A stretch of 64,000 bases of DNA from Allomesorhizobium sp043769475 (GTDB lineage Bacteria; Pseudomonadota; Alphaproteobacteria; Rhizobiales; Rhizobiaceae), in the NCBI RefSeq assembly GCF_043769475.1, contig NZ_CP171729.1, forward strand, positions 3,596,001 through 3,660,000. The letters run 5' to 3'. A model generated the notes under the pieces. That model ran no database searches, was not told the origin of the DNA, and worked only from the letters and a program-made list of their open reading frames with translations. Position numbers and translations under genes: made by a program. Position 1 is the first letter of the stretch; each line of letters starts with the position of its first letter. Positions 8,895 to 18,407 of this stretch are shown in pieces.

Positions 8895-8922
8895 GTGGCT
8901 TATGGCACCGGGCGACGCGGAG

Positions 8923-9864
8923 TCAAAGCTTTTTTGCCAGCTCCGCATCTTCGGTGTTGGGCGCGGTGCGGCTGGCGAGGCGCAGCCTGTGCTCGCGATG
9001 GACGATATAGAGGCCGCTGGCCACGATGATGGCGGCGCCGCCGAGCGTCCAGCCGTCCGGAAGCTGCCCGAAAACCAGATAGCCGAGGCCGATCATCCAC
9101 ACCATCTGCAGGTAGGGATAGGGTGCGAGCGCCGTCGTCGTGGCCTGCCTGTAGGCCTTGATCAGCAGCCAGTGGCCGAAGCCGCCGAAGAATCCGAGCG
9201 AGATCAGGATCGCCCAATGGAACGGTTCCGCCGGCGCCGAGATCGTGTAGGGCACCACCGGCGACATCATGACGACGGGCGCGAGGGCGGAATAGAAGAT
9301 CAGGCTTTCGGCGGTCTCCGACGCGGCCATGTGTCTGGTCATGATCACATAGGAACAATAGCTCAGCGTCGAGCACAGCGCGTAGACATGGCCGAGTTCG
9401 AAGCTGCCTACGCCGGGACGGGTGATGACGAGGACGCCGGCGAAGCCAGCGATGATCGCCATCCAGCGGCGCCAGCCGGCCCACTCGCCGAGCAGCGGTC
9501 CGGCCAGCGCGGTGATCACCATCGGCGCGAAGAAATAGATCGACATGGTTTCGGCCAGCTGCAGCGACTTCAGCGCCGCGAAATTGAAGATCGTCGAGCC
9601 GAACAGGAAGAGGCCGCGCAGGATCTGGCGCGGCAGGCTTTGCACCCGAAACATGGCCGGGTTGTTCCAGCCGCGAAACAGGATCAGCACCAGCGCGACG
9701 TGGACCGCGAAACGCATCCAGGAGACGAACGGCGCCGCCATGCCCGACAGCACCAGATATTTCGCGCCCGTATCGAGAAAGGAGAACAGCAGGCCTGCGC
9801 CGAATACGAGCAGGATCGCCGACACGGGCGTGGCGGCTTCGGAACTGTTTTCAGGTACGCTCAA
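8923..9864 (-). CDS. EamA/DMT-family transporter
   Basis: Inner-membrane drug/metabolite exporter of 313 residues with about ten hydrophobic helices arranged as two EamA repeats (about residues 15-150 and 160-290), as in the RhaT/YdcZ-like superfamily. The start at 9864 would be a TTG, and no clear ribosome site is visible. The next ATG is at residue 42, inside the second helix, so an upstream non-ATG start is needed. Substrate unknown. It lies head to tail with the lacI-type gene; the regulator's palindrome is in the 76-base gap between them. Confidence 0.82.
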   Translation of the reverse strand: MSVPENSSEAATPVSAILLVFGAGLLFSFLDTGAKYLVLSGMAAPFVSWMRFAVHVALVLILFRGWNNPAMFRVQSLPRQILRGLFLFGSTIFNFAALKSLQLAETMSIYFFAPMVITALAGPLLGEWAGWRRWMAIIAGFAGVLVITRPGVGSFELGHVYALCSTLSYCSYVIMTRHMAASETAESLIFYSALAPVVMMSPVVPYTISAPAEPFHWAILISLGFFGGFGHWLLIKAYRQATTTALAPYPYLQMVWMIGLGYLVFGQLPDGWTLGGAAIIVASGLYIVHREHRLRLASRTAPNTEDAELAKKL

Positions 9865-9957
9865 ATGTCTGCAGTCGGCTGAGGGTGGATTTAAGAATAC
9901 TTTTGGCCGTGCCGGCCGCCTGGCGCAAGGCCAAACGGCTGGTCCAGCGGATGCAGA

Positions 9958-10428
9958 TCAATCTTCCAGTTCGAGATCTTCGTCGACCTCGGGCGCCGCC
10001 GCGCCGTTGAGATTGGCTTCAATGCGCGACAGGAGCTTCGACAAGGCCTTCTGATCCTTCTTGTCGAGCCCGCGAAAAGCCTGCTTCTCGGTCTTGCGCA
10101 CCGATTTCTGGATGCCGCGGATCGTCTCCCGGCCGGCTTCGGTCAGGAAGATATGCGCCTGCCTCGCGTCCGAATCGGATGCCCGCTTGTCGAGGAAGCC
10201 CTGCACCTGCAGCCGGTTGATGGTCTTCGTGATGGTCGGCGGGCGCACGCCGAGCCGCGTCGCCAGTTGGCCCGGCGTCTGGCCGTCCTGCTGGTCGAGC
10301 GCTAGCATGATCTGGTCCTGCCCGGCATAGAACCCTTGAGACAGCAGCCGCGCCGCGAGCGCCGTCCGCGACAGGCGCGCCGCCGAATGCAGCCGGCTCA
10401 TCGTCGCGCTTTTATCAGCCTTCACCAT
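9958..10428 (-). CDS. MarR-family transcriptional regulator
   Basis: 156 residues with the MarR winged helix (about residues 30-115): TPGQLATRLGVRPPTITKTINRL as the recognition region and DARQAHIFLTEAG as the wing. An acidic C-terminal tail (DEDLELED) follows. Start 10428 (MVKADKS) has GAGGG upstream; a longer frame upstream is Arg/Cys-rich and unlikely. Such proteins repress nearby genes and respond to small phenolic ligands, so the intradiol dioxygenase next door is a possible target, by inference only. Confidence 0.85.
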   Translation of the reverse strand: MVKADKSATMSRLHSAARLSRTALAARLLSQGFYAGQDQIMLALDQQDGQTPGQLATRLGVRPPTITKTINRLQVQGFLDKRASDSDARQAHIFLTEAGRETIRGIQKSVRKTEKQAFRGLDKKDQKALSKLLSRIEANLNGAAAPEVDEDLELED

Positions 10429-10618
10429 GTGCACACCCTCAAGCTCGCACCGCCTTCGACAGCATAGTTGCGGCGGCGTCGTTGCCAATCGCGATCTCTT
10501 GCCAGGCCGGCATCCCCGAACGTTTGCCGGCAAGCAAACATATCGCCGACCGTGCTAATGCCAGAGCTGTATTTCAGTTAGATGACAAAGGAAAATTTTT
10601 GACCGAAGGCCGGCGACC

Positions 10619-11353
10619 TCACGCCCCGGCGCCGACCGCGATGATCATCAGCGCTTCGTAAGCCGATTGCGTTTCGCGCAACGCCGCCTGCGACAACGGC
10701 CCCGCCTGCAACGCGATCCCGTCCTGCCTGTTCCACACGTCGCGCTTTTCGGAACGGTCATTGTAAGGCGCGACACCGGTGAACAGATGCTCGCTGAGAT
10801 CGTCGGGAAAGAATATCTGGCCCGTCATCACCGAGTTTTCATCGGGAAAAACCTTTAAATGGATATGCGTGGTGCGGCCGCGATACCAGCCGGGATAGAT
10901 GGTTTTGAAAGAGACGAGACCCTGACCGTCAGTATGCTGGACGCCGCGCAGAAACTTCTCGCCCGTCGTATCGATATCGCGGCCGTCGCCCTGCCCCGGA
11001 TAGCCGGAGTAGTGGCCCTTCGCATCGCAATGCCAGATATCGACGCGCGCGTTTGGCAAGGGCAGGCAGCTTTCGTCGACAACCTGCAGCCGCAACGTCA
11101 ACTCGACGCCTTCGCGCCCCTCCGCGATGTCCTGCCGCTCGAGCTCGGGATCGAAATAGAACGGCCCCTCGGTGGTTTCCGGCGTGATCGCACACAGTCC
11201 CGCGCCGGGCATAAGCAGCGAGGTGCCCGCAAACGGAGAATCGCTTGCCGCCAGCGCTTCGGCAGGCAGGAATGCACCGCCGCCGGCGGTCACGGCGATC
11301 AGGCCCAATGCCTGCCGGCGGGTGAGACGGGCGTTCGACGATTTGGGGTCCAT
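10619..11353 (-). CDS. Intradiol ring-cleavage dioxygenase-like protein with Tat signal
   Basis: Non-haem Fe(III) dioxygenase-fold protein, 244 residues. The N-terminus has a twin-arginine motif (TRRQALGL) and hydrophobic segment ending in ALAA, so it is probably exported folded. The core shows family signatures: TPETTEGPFYFD, RVDIWHCDAKGHYSGY (Tyr/His iron ligands), FKTIYPGWYRGRTTHIHLK and a late H. ATG 11353 is chosen over an in-frame TTG three codons upstream, with AAGG in the leader. Exported intradiol-like enzymes are common in soil bacteria but their substrates are mostly unproven; protocatechuate cleavage should not be assumed. Confidence 0.85.
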   Translation of the reverse strand: MDPKSSNARLTRRQALGLIAVTAGGGAFLPAEALAASDSPFAGTSLLMPGAGLCAITPETTEGPFYFDPELERQDIAEGREGVELTLRLQVVDESCLPLPNARVDIWHCDAKGHYSGYPGQGDGRDIDTTGEKFLRGVQHTDGQGLVSFKTIYPGWYRGRTTHIHLKVFPDENSVMTGQIFFPDDLSEHLFTGVAPYNDRSEKRDVWNRQDGIALQAGPLSQAALRETQSAYEALMIIAVGAGA

Positions 11354-11633
11354 GGAAAACAACCTTGCGAACCGAATGGCCGCCCAAATCTAGGCTGCCG
11401 TCCGAACCCGGCCTAATGAATTTTCCGTAATGGCTGGCCCGGAAAGGCTGCCAGGATCGGCACGTGCAAACGCATATTGCCGTCCTATATGGGGGCGATC
11501 ATCCAATCCTGGATTGCCGACGTCGATGACCCCGGAAACTGGACCATGGCCTGGCGTGTGTGAGATTCAGGTCAGGCCGGAAGCGCAGAAAGCCGCCATT
11601 TGCAGGCCGGCATCACCTGAATATCAACACACC

Positions 11634-12371
11634 CTAAATCTTGCGGGCATACACGGTAAGGTTCTCGGCAGGACTTTCAAATGGAGCTGCAGAACGAACA
11701 GTCTCGCCCAGTTCGCGGGCTTCGCGCTCATTGGTGACATAGATACCGGCGAGCAGGCGGTATTCCTTCGCCGGCCCTTCGTTCTGATAAACGATCTCCA
11801 TGCCGAGTGTCGTCAGAATGTCCGCGATTGCCGGGGCGCTGATGTAGACCACGGAGTTGGTGACGAACTCGGCGTGTTCGGGCAGCCCGAGCCCGTCTAG
11901 ATAGGCGGCGGCAAATTCGCGGGGAAGATACGGGGGCCACGGTACCTGCGCATGACCGTCCCACTCGTTGCGGACATCATCGGCCCAAAGGGTCAGTGTG
12001 CCACCCGGTTTGAGAACGCGAACAATCTCACGCAAGCACGTTTGCGGATCGGGCACATGCTCGAACACCATAAAGGAATGACAGGCCTCGAAGTGATTTG
12101 ACGGGTACGGCATCAACCTTCCGGGGTAGAGCGTGATCCTCTCTTTGGCGCTAGGCTCATGCCTTTCGGCGTTCCGCAAAAATTCGACATGGCGCTGTGG
12201 GTCAACTTCGATGCCGTGAACATCCAGCCCATTGCGCAGCGCTGCGATTAGGAACCCGCCGGCGCCACAACCGAAGTCCAGCAATCGCCCCGCTGGCGGC
12301 GCTCCAAAGCGAGTAATGTGGGACCGCCTGAAACGCTGATAGCGCTGCTCGCCTTTTTCGATTGCCGACAT
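11634..12371 (-). CDS. Class I SAM-dependent methyltransferase
   Basis: 245 residues. Motif I is LLDFGCGAGGFL (about residues 30-41), the acidic motif II residue is in GIEVDP, and a later motif is FMVFEHVPDPQTCLREIVRVLKPGG, typical of Methyltransf_11/UbiE-like enzymes. The ATG at 12371 has GGAGGAAGA immediately upstream. The C-terminal third after WPPYLP is less conserved. Substrate unknown; it stands alone, facing the G3E GTPase gene divergently. Confidence 0.8.
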   Translation of the reverse strand: MSAIEKGEQRYQRFRRSHITRFGAPPAGRLLDFGCGAGGFLIAALRNGLDVHGIEVDPQRHVEFLRNAERHEPSAKERITLYPGRLMPYPSNHFEACHSFMVFEHVPDPQTCLREIVRVLKPGGTLTLWADDVRNEWDGHAQVPWPPYLPREFAAAYLDGLGLPEHAEFVTNSVVYISAPAIADILTTLGMEIVYQNEGPAKEYRLLAGIYVTNEREARELGETVRSAAPFESPAENLTVYARKI

Positions 12372-12723
12372 TCTTCCTCCATCCAAATCACACGCCCTTT
12401 CGCACATCACCCCCAATACTTCAATCTGCAACCTACCGAGGTTCACCAGCCATGCCCGGAATACGCGCACAAGCCACCGCGCTTCCGATAGCGCAACGCT
12501 GGCGGACGGGTGGAAAAATCCTGTTCGAAAACTGCGACCAAGCCCAGGCCGGACTGTCGCACACTCCATCCGCCAGTCTCATGAATGTCTCGTGACGCAC
12601 GCCTTGGGGCTATGGTTCAAACCCAGAAATAGCTTGCCAGAACCGCATGTTCCAAGCGTGCAAATCACAACTCACCGTCCTATATGGTAGCAACCACGGT
12701 CAAGGAATGCCAAGAGGACCATC
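12372..12723. other. Non-coding divergent spacer with a repeated CCGTCCTATATGG motif
   Basis: About 350 bases between divergent methyltransferase and G3E GTPase genes, without a credible gene. The 13-mer CCGTCCTATATGG at 12675-12687 recurs at 11480-11492; both copies are preceded, 9-10 bases earlier, by CGTGCAAA (12657-12664 and 11463-11470). CTATAT resembles an alphaproteobacterial -10 element, so the copy at 12675 may be the promoter of the GTPase gene. The copy at 11480 has no recognised gene downstream on that strand. Confidence 0.4.
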
Positions 12724-13785
12724 ATGAGCGACGCACAGACGCAGATCCCGGTAACCGTGCTCACCGGCTATCTCGGCTCCGGCAAGACGACGCTGCTGAA
12801 CCGCATCCTTTCGGAGAACCATGGCAAGCGCTACGCCGTCATCGTCAACGAATTCGGCGAGATCGGCATCGACAACGATTTGATCGTGGAATCCGACGAG
12901 GAAATCTACGAGATGAACAATGGCTGCGTGTGCTGCACGGTGCGCGGCGACCTGATCCGCGTGGTCGAGGGCCTGATGCGGCGGCCCGGACGCTTCGACG
13001 CCATCATCGTCGAGACCACCGGCCTCGCCGACCCCGTGCCGGTGGCGCAGACCTTCTTCATGGACGACGACGTGCGCTCCAAGACCAGCCTTGACGCGGT
13101 CGTCGCCCTGGTCGACGCCAAGCACCTGCCGCTCCGGCTCAAGGACAGCCGCGAGGCAGAGGACCAGATCGCCTTCGCCGACGTGGTGGTGCTGAACAAG
13201 ACCGACCTGGTGACGCCGGAGGAACTGCGGGATGTCGAGGCGGCGGTCCGCGCCATCAATCCGGCCGCGAAGATCCATCGCACGACGCGCGCAGGCGTGA
13301 AGCTGACTGAAGTGCTCGACCGTGGCGCATTCGACCTGAAGCGGGCACTCGAAAATGATCCGCATTTTCTCGATGGCGACTACGATCACGAACATGATCA
13401 CGATCACGACCATCATGACCACGATCACGGGCACCACCATCATCATCACGACGGCCACGACCACGGCGCGGTTTCGCCGATCCATGACGTGACCGTGCAG
13501 TCGGTCTCGCTGCGCGGCGGCGAGATGGATTCGAAGAAATTCTTCCCCTGGATCGAGAAGATCACGCAGATGGAAGGCCCGAACATCCTGCGGCTGAAGG
13601 GCATCATCGCCTTCAAGGACGATCCTGAGCGCTATGTCATCCAGGGCGTCCACATGATCGTCGAGGGCGACCACCAGCGCGCCTGGAAGGATGGCGAGAA
13701 GCACGAGAGCCGGCTGGTCTTCATCGGCCGCGAACTCGACGCCGAACGGCTGAAGAAGAGCTTCGACGCGTGCCAGGCTGCCTGA
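12724..13785 (+). CDS. G3E-family GTPase/metallochaperone (CobW/ZNG1-like) with His-rich loop
   Basis: P-loop GTPase that uses GTP hydrolysis to hand a metal, usually zinc, to client proteins. 353 residues. Walker A is GYLGSGKT (15-22); the metal motif CxCC is GCVCC (67-71); NKTDL is the base-recognition motif. Residues of about 220-248 form an Asp/His-rich stretch with more than fifteen histidines, a metal-buffering loop between the GTPase and the C-terminal CobW domain (about 258-350). Start has AAGAGGACC upstream. A WD40 protein follows after a short palindromic repeat. Which metal is handled is not certain. Confidence 0.92.
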   Translation: MSDAQTQIPVTVLTGYLGSGKTTLLNRILSENHGKRYAVIVNEFGEIGIDNDLIVESDEEIYEMNNGCVCCTVRGDLIRVVEGLMRRPGRFDAIIVETTGLADPVPVAQTFFMDDDVRSKTSLDAVVALVDAKHLPLRLKDSREAEDQIAFADVVVLNKTDLVTPEELRDVEAAVRAINPAAKIHRTTRAGVKLTEVLDRGAFDLKRALENDPHFLDGDYDHEHDHDHDHHDHDHGHHHHHHDGHDHGAVSPIHDVTVQSVSLRGGEMDSKKFFPWIEKITQMEGPNILRLKGIIAFKDDPERYVIQGVHMIVEGDHQRAWKDGEKHESRLVFIGRELDAERLKKSFDACQAA

Positions 13786-13809
13786 TCCTTCAATCAGTCC
13801 CCGGCGCTA

Positions 13810-13931
13810 GCGCTGCCCCTCATCCCCTGCCGGACCTTCTTCCCGTGCAGTACCGGGAGAAGGAGAAAGCTCCAACGCTAGTGCCCCCTCTCCCCGTCCT
13901 TACGGGGAGAGGGTAAGGGTGAGGGGCAGCT
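13810..13931. repeat. Palindromic intergenic repeat (CTGCCCCTCA...TGAGGGGCAG family)
   Basis: About 120 bases in the gap between the G3E GTPase and WD40 genes. Ends are inverted (GCTGCCCCTCA against TGAGGGGCAGC), and inside is a hairpin CTCCCCGTCCTTACGGGGAG. The right arm GGGGAGAGGGTAAGGGTGAG is the same as in the copy inside xdhC near 26740-26760. Confidence 0.8.
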
Positions 13932-13955
13932 GAACCTGGAATGAAATAGCCTGTC

Positions 13956-14930
13956 ATGCCCACAGTAGCCCCGCTCGATCTTTCCGGCCATTGCATTGCC
14001 GCCGCCTTCTTGACGGGTGTGCCGCATTTTGCGCTCGCCGATGGAACCATCCACCGCCTCGACCACGGCCACAAGACATCGCAGGCCAATGACGGGCTGC
14101 TCTGCGCCACGCTCGACCTGACCGGCGCCAAACTGATCACCGGCGGCGAGGACGGCAAGGTTTTCGCCACCGGCCCGGATAGCGAGGCGATGGTCGTCGC
14201 CGAGGCCGGCCGGAAATGGATCACCAGCGTAGCAACTGGACCTCAAGGCGCGATCGCCTTTGCCACCGGCAAGATCGCGACGGTCCGTTTCGCCGACGGG
14301 CGGACCAAGGAATTCGTGCATCCGCGCTCGGTCGAGGGCCTGGCCTTCGCGCCAAAGGGCATGCGCTTCGGCGTCGCCCGCTACAATGGCGCGACGCTGC
14401 ATTTTCCGGCGACCGAAGGCAAGCCGGTCGAACTCGAATGGGCCGGCGCCCACACCGGCATCACCTTCTCGCCCGACGGCAATTTCGTCGTCACCGCCAT
14501 GCAGGAAAACGCCCTGCACGGCTGGAAATTAGCCGACGGCAAGCACATGCGCATGACCGGCTATCCGGCGAAGGTCAAAAGCCTGTCGTGGAGCGCCAGG
14601 GGCAAATGGCTGGCGAGTTCCGGCGCGCCTGCGGCCATCGTCTGGCCGTTCTCGGGCAAGGACGGGCCGATGGGCAAGGCGCCGCTGGAACTCGGCACGC
14701 GCGGCAATTCGATGGTCACCACCGTCGCCTGCCATCCCAGCGAGGAGATAGTCGCTATCGGCTACCACGACGGCATGATTATCGCCGCGCGCTTCGCTGA
14801 CGCCAAGGAAGTGCTGCTGCGCCGCCCCGGAAAGGGCGCGATCACCTCGATGATGTGGGACGAGGACGAACGGCGCATCGCCTTCGGCAGCGAAGCCGGC
14901 GATTGCGGCGTCATCGATATCACCGGCTGA
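13956..14930 (+). CDS. WD40 repeat protein
   Basis: 324 residues forming a beta-propeller of about seven WD40-like blades; recurring elements such as GKVFATGPDSE, TGITFSPDGNFVVTAMQENALHGWKL and SWSARGKWLASSGAPAAIVW mark the blades. No signal peptide, so cytoplasmic. It follows the G3E GTPase gene on the same strand with only a palindromic repeat between, and the two probably work together; this pairing is known to me from related rhizobia but its purpose is not. No catalytic residues are expected in this fold. Confidence 0.82.
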   Translation: MPTVAPLDLSGHCIAAAFLTGVPHFALADGTIHRLDHGHKTSQANDGLLCATLDLTGAKLITGGEDGKVFATGPDSEAMVVAEAGRKWITSVATGPQGAIAFATGKIATVRFADGRTKEFVHPRSVEGLAFAPKGMRFGVARYNGATLHFPATEGKPVELEWAGAHTGITFSPDGNFVVTAMQENALHGWKLADGKHMRMTGYPAKVKSLSWSARGKWLASSGAPAAIVWPFSGKDGPMGKAPLELGTRGNSMVTTVACHPSEEIVAIGYHDGMIIAARFADAKEVLLRRPGKGAITSMMWDEDERRIAFGSEAGDCGVIDITG

Positions 14931-14972
14931 CGAAGGAGCCGGCCGAGGCACTTCCCCGGAGCGGGATAAGGC

Positions 14973-15422
14973 TCATTCGACCCCGCAGGAAATCTCGCCT
15001 GTGTGGGTGACCGTGCTGCCCTGCCCGTTTTTGCCGCCGGCATCGTACGCCGTGAAGGAATAGGTGCCGTTGTATTCGATGTCGTCCCCGGCCGCCTTTG
15101 TCAGGATGGTGATTTCGACCGACCCGAAGATTTCGGTATCTCGCTCACGATAGAGCACCATGTTCAGGTTCTCGCCGTGGAACCAGTATTGCGGAACGTG
15201 CGCGCCTTCGAACGATATTTTGCTGAGATCGTCGCCGATCGTGGCATCATCGACTTCTGATGAAGCGCGGAAATCGAAAAACGGAAAACCCATTCCGCGG
15301 GTCACTCCGCTCTGGATGCTGATCTTGACCGGTCCGCCTACGTTGTCGCACCAGAGCCCGCCCGACGCGAACACCGCGCCGCACGTTAGCAGAAGTGCGC
15401 CCAGCGCCAGAAAAATACGCAT
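14973..15422 (-). CDS. Exported hypothetical protein
   Basis: 149 residues with a clear signal peptide (MRIFLALGALLLTCGAVFAS, cleavage near residue 20). The mature part is Gly/Asp-rich and predicted mostly beta, with one cysteine near each end (LWCDN and ISCGVE) that could pair. I do not recognise the family. Start 15422 is set by the signal peptide and the GGGGGGAAAC leader; the frame is open further upstream without sense. Convergent with the WD40 gene. Periplasmic location is inferred. Confidence 0.6.
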   Translation of the reverse strand: MRIFLALGALLLTCGAVFASGGLWCDNVGGPVKISIQSGVTRGMGFPFFDFRASSEVDDATIGDDLSKISFEGAHVPQYWFHGENLNMVLYRERDTEIFGSVEITILTKAAGDDIEYNGTYSFTAYDAGGKNGQGSTVTHTGEISCGVE

Positions 15423-15546
15423 GTTTCCCCCCGAACCGATCCATTTCCGAGCGCTGCCATGGCTCGGCACGAGTGTGTCATAGCGGCTTTCGGTTGCTGG
15501 CGCGTGTCGCCGCCCGATAGATTTGTTTCACGGAGGGGACGTTTCC

Positions 15547-16925
15547 ATGAGCCTATCGAAAATGCAGGCCGGCCACGCCAGCGTCACGCCCGAGCGCATC
15601 TCCGAAATTCGCACGCGCGAGGCAGCGCTGTTCAAGAAGGCCCGGCCGAAAACCGAGGCTGCCATCGGCAGGGGCGCGAAGGGCTTTTTCGGCGGCGTGC
15701 CGATGCACTGGATGAACGACTGGCCGACCCCGTTCCCGATCCTAGTCGACCGGGCCAAAGGCGCAACGATCACCGACGTCGACGGCAACGAGCTGGACGA
15801 TTTCTGCCTCGGCGACACCGGCTCGATGTTCGGCCATTCGCCGAAACCGGTGGCCCGCGCCATCCGCCGCCAGAGCCGGCGCGGCCTGACCTACATGCTG
15901 CCCTCGGAGGATGCGCTGGCGATCGGGCCGCTGCTTGCAGAGCGATTTAGGCTGCCGCACTGGCAGATCGCAACTACCGCCAGCGATGCCAACCGCTTCG
16001 TGCTTCGGGTCGCCCGCGCCGTGACCGGCCGGCCAAAAATCCTGGTGTTCAACGGCTGCTATCACGGCGCCGTCGACGAGACTTTGTCCGGCTCGACGCC
16101 GGCAAGGCGGTGAACAAGCCGGGTCTGGCCGGTGAGTTCCGCGACCTGACCGAGGCGACGAAAATTGTCGAGTTCAACGATATCGGCGCGCTGAAAAAGG
16201 CGCTGGCGGCAAACGATGTCGCCTGCGTCATCACCGAGCCGGTGCTGACCAACTCCTGCATGGTTCTGCCCGCGCCCGGTTTCCACGATGCGCTGCGCAG
16301 GATCACACGCGAGACTGGAACGCTGCTGCTTATCGACGAGACGCATACCATCTCCACCGGTCCGGGCGGCTACACGCGCAGGCACGGCCTCGCGCCTGAT
16401 CTCTTCGTGCTCGGCAAGCCCGTCGCCGGCGGCATTCCAGCCAGCATCTGGGGCATGAGCGGGGACGTGGCCGCGCGCTATGAGGCGTACAACCATAAGA
16501 AGGAGCCGGGCTATTCCGGCATCGGCACCACGCTTTCGGCCAACCCGCTGCAATTCGCTGCCATGCACGCCACGCTCGAAGAGGTGATGACCGAGAAGAA
16601 CTATGCCCACATGGAAAAGCTCGCTGCGAGGCTGGAACGCGGGCTCGCCGCCGCGATCGCCAGATGCGCGCTTCCCTGGCACGTTATGCGGGTCGGCGCC
16701 CGCGTTGAATTCATCTGCGCGCCCGGCCCGCTGAGGAATGGCACGGAAGCGTATGCCGCCCATGCGCCCGACCTCGAAGCGGCGATCCATGTGGCGCTGG
16801 TCAATCGCGGCTGTCTGATCGCACCGTTCCACAACATGATGCTGGTTTCACCTGCCACCGCCAAGCGCCAGGTCGATCGGCTGGTCGCGGCGTTCGGCGA
16901 TGTTGCCGTCGAACTCACGGCGTGA
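15547..16925 (+). pseudogene. Class III PLP-dependent aminotransferase (glutamate-1-semialdehyde aminomutase-like), frameshifted
   Basis: One gene in two frames. Residues from ATG 15547 (GGAGGGGAC upstream) run as a normal aminotransferase to NGCYHGAVDETL, then stop at 16113. The next frame continues exactly where the family continues (VRLDAGKAVNKPGLAGEF...) to 16925. Restoring one G after position 16086 (TTG-TCC to TTG-GTC) rejoins them into about 459 residues. The PLP-binding lysine is in VLGKPVAGG and the cofactor Asp in IDETHT, both in the second part, so neither part alone should be active. It is followed 32 bases on by a glutamine-synthetase-like gene. A sequencing indel is an equal possibility. 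Confidence 0.85.
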
Positions 16926-16957
16926 GACAAGCCCCTTTCCGGCAACAGGGCAGCAGC

Positions 16958-18343
16958 ATGAAGTCCCCATCAGGTTCGACGATCGACGAGGCAAAGGCGT
17001 TTCTCGACCAGCACCCCGAGATAGAAGCCTTCGACATCGTGCTGACGGACGCCAATGGCGTCGGGCGGGGCAAGATCATCCGCCGTCATGAGCTTGCCGC
17101 CATCTACGAGAGCGGCCGGCACATGCCGATCTCCATCCTTGGCCTCGACATCACCGGCGAGGATGTCCACGAAACCGGCCTGATCTGGGATTCCGGCGAC
17201 GGCGATTTGCGCGCCTGGCCCATCCCTGGCACGCTGAAGCCGCTCCATGGCACGAGCCCGGCGCGCGGCCAGGTGCTGATGTCCATGTATCATCTGGACG
17301 GTTCGCCGATGACCTCCGACCCGCGCCACGCGCTTGCCCGGCAGGTCCGCAAGCTCGCGCAAAAGGGCCTGCATCCGGCCGGCGCCTTCGAGCTCGAATT
17401 CTTCCTGCTCGCCAACGAGCGCGACGCGGAAGGCCGCGTGCAGCCGGCTGGTGCGGTGCTCGACGGCCGCAAGAGCGGCAAGACCGAGGTCTATTCGGTC
17501 GACCATCTGCACGGCATGGAGCCGTTGTTCTCCGACATCTACGCCGCCGCGAAGGCGCAGGGGATTCCGGCCGAAACCGTGATTTCCGAATATGCGCCGG
17601 GCCAGTACGAACTGACGCTGCACTATCGCAAGGACATCATGCAGGCGGCCGATGATCTCGTCATGCTGAAGCGGCTGGTGCGTGCGGCGGCGCGCAGGCA
17701 CGGCGTCACGGCCTGCTTCATGGCCAAGCCGATCGAGAAATATGCCGGCTCCGGCATGCACCTCCACGTCTCCATGCTGGACGATTCCGGCCTCAACATT
17801 TTTTCAGAGGCGGAAGAAGCAAAATGGGCGCCGGCGCTGCTGCATTCGCTCGGGGGCCTTGCGGCGACGATGCCGGAAGCCATGCTGGTGTTTGCGCCGC
17901 ACGCCAATTCATGGCGGCGTTTCGTAGCGCAGTCCTACGCGCCGATCGCGCCGACCTGGGGCGTCAACAACCGCTCCGTGGCGTTGCGCGTGCCTGCCGG
18001 AGACGTGAAGAACCGCCGCATCGAGCACCGCCCGGCCGGCGTCGACACCAACCCCTATCTGGTGGCCGCGGCCGTGCTTGCCGGCATTTCGAAGGGACTG
18101 GATGAAAAGCTCGATCCCGGCCCGGAGACGACCGGCAACGGCTACGAGAACGCACCGAAGCTGGCCGGCGCGCCGGGTGACTGGCGCTCGGCCATCGAGG
18201 CCGCCGAAGCCTCCGAGTTCCTGAAGGAAGCGCTCGGACCTGACCTCCACCGCACGTTCACGGCAATCAAGCGCGCCGAGTACCTGCGCGTCGCCCGCAC
18301 GGTCGGCGAACTCGATTACCATCTCTACCTGCACGAGGTTTGA
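16958..18343 (+). CDS. Glutamine synthetase family protein (gamma-glutamylpolyamine synthetase-like)
   Basis: ATP-dependent ligase of the GS fold, 461 residues from ATG 16958. Motifs: ELEFFL (metal site start), SGMHLHVSM (ATP/metal loop), SWRRFVAQSYAPIAPTWGVNNRSVALRVP (ATP site) and RIEHRPAGVDTNPYL. The sequence groups with PuuA-like gamma-glutamylating enzymes rather than with nitrogen-assimilating GlnA: it lacks the usual adenylylation tyrosine region, though I judge this by eye. The upstream aminotransferase may act on the same amine, and a C26 hydrolase at 5284 could remove the glutamyl group, but that is inference. Confidence 0.87.
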   Translation: MKSPSGSTIDEAKAFLDQHPEIEAFDIVLTDANGVGRGKIIRRHELAAIYESGRHMPISILGLDITGEDVHETGLIWDSGDGDLRAWPIPGTLKPLHGTSPARGQVLMSMYHLDGSPMTSDPRHALARQVRKLAQKGLHPAGAFELEFFLLANERDAEGRVQPAGAVLDGRKSGKTEVYSVDHLHGMEPLFSDIYAAAKAQGIPAETVISEYAPGQYELTLHYRKDIMQAADDLVMLKRLVRAAARRHGVTACFMAKPIEKYAGSGMHLHVSMLDDSGLNIFSEAEEAKWAPALLHSLGGLAATMPEAMLVFAPHANSWRRFVAQSYAPIAPTWGVNNRSVALRVPAGDVKNRRIEHRPAGVDTNPYLVAAAVLAGISKGLDEKLDPGPETTGNGYENAPKLAGAPGDWRSAIEAAEASEFLKEALGPDLHRTFTAIKRAEYLRVARTVGELDYHLYLHEV

Positions 18344-18407
18344 GCGGCCCACGCATTCCGGAACCTCCTCCAGCCCCGCTCATTCCTGCAATGTGCGAGG
18401 TGAAGAG

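Noticed and set aside
13380..13470. His/Asp codon run in the G3E GTPase as a DNA tandem repeat
   Set aside because: It is coding low complexity of a metal-binding loop, in frame and expected for the family.
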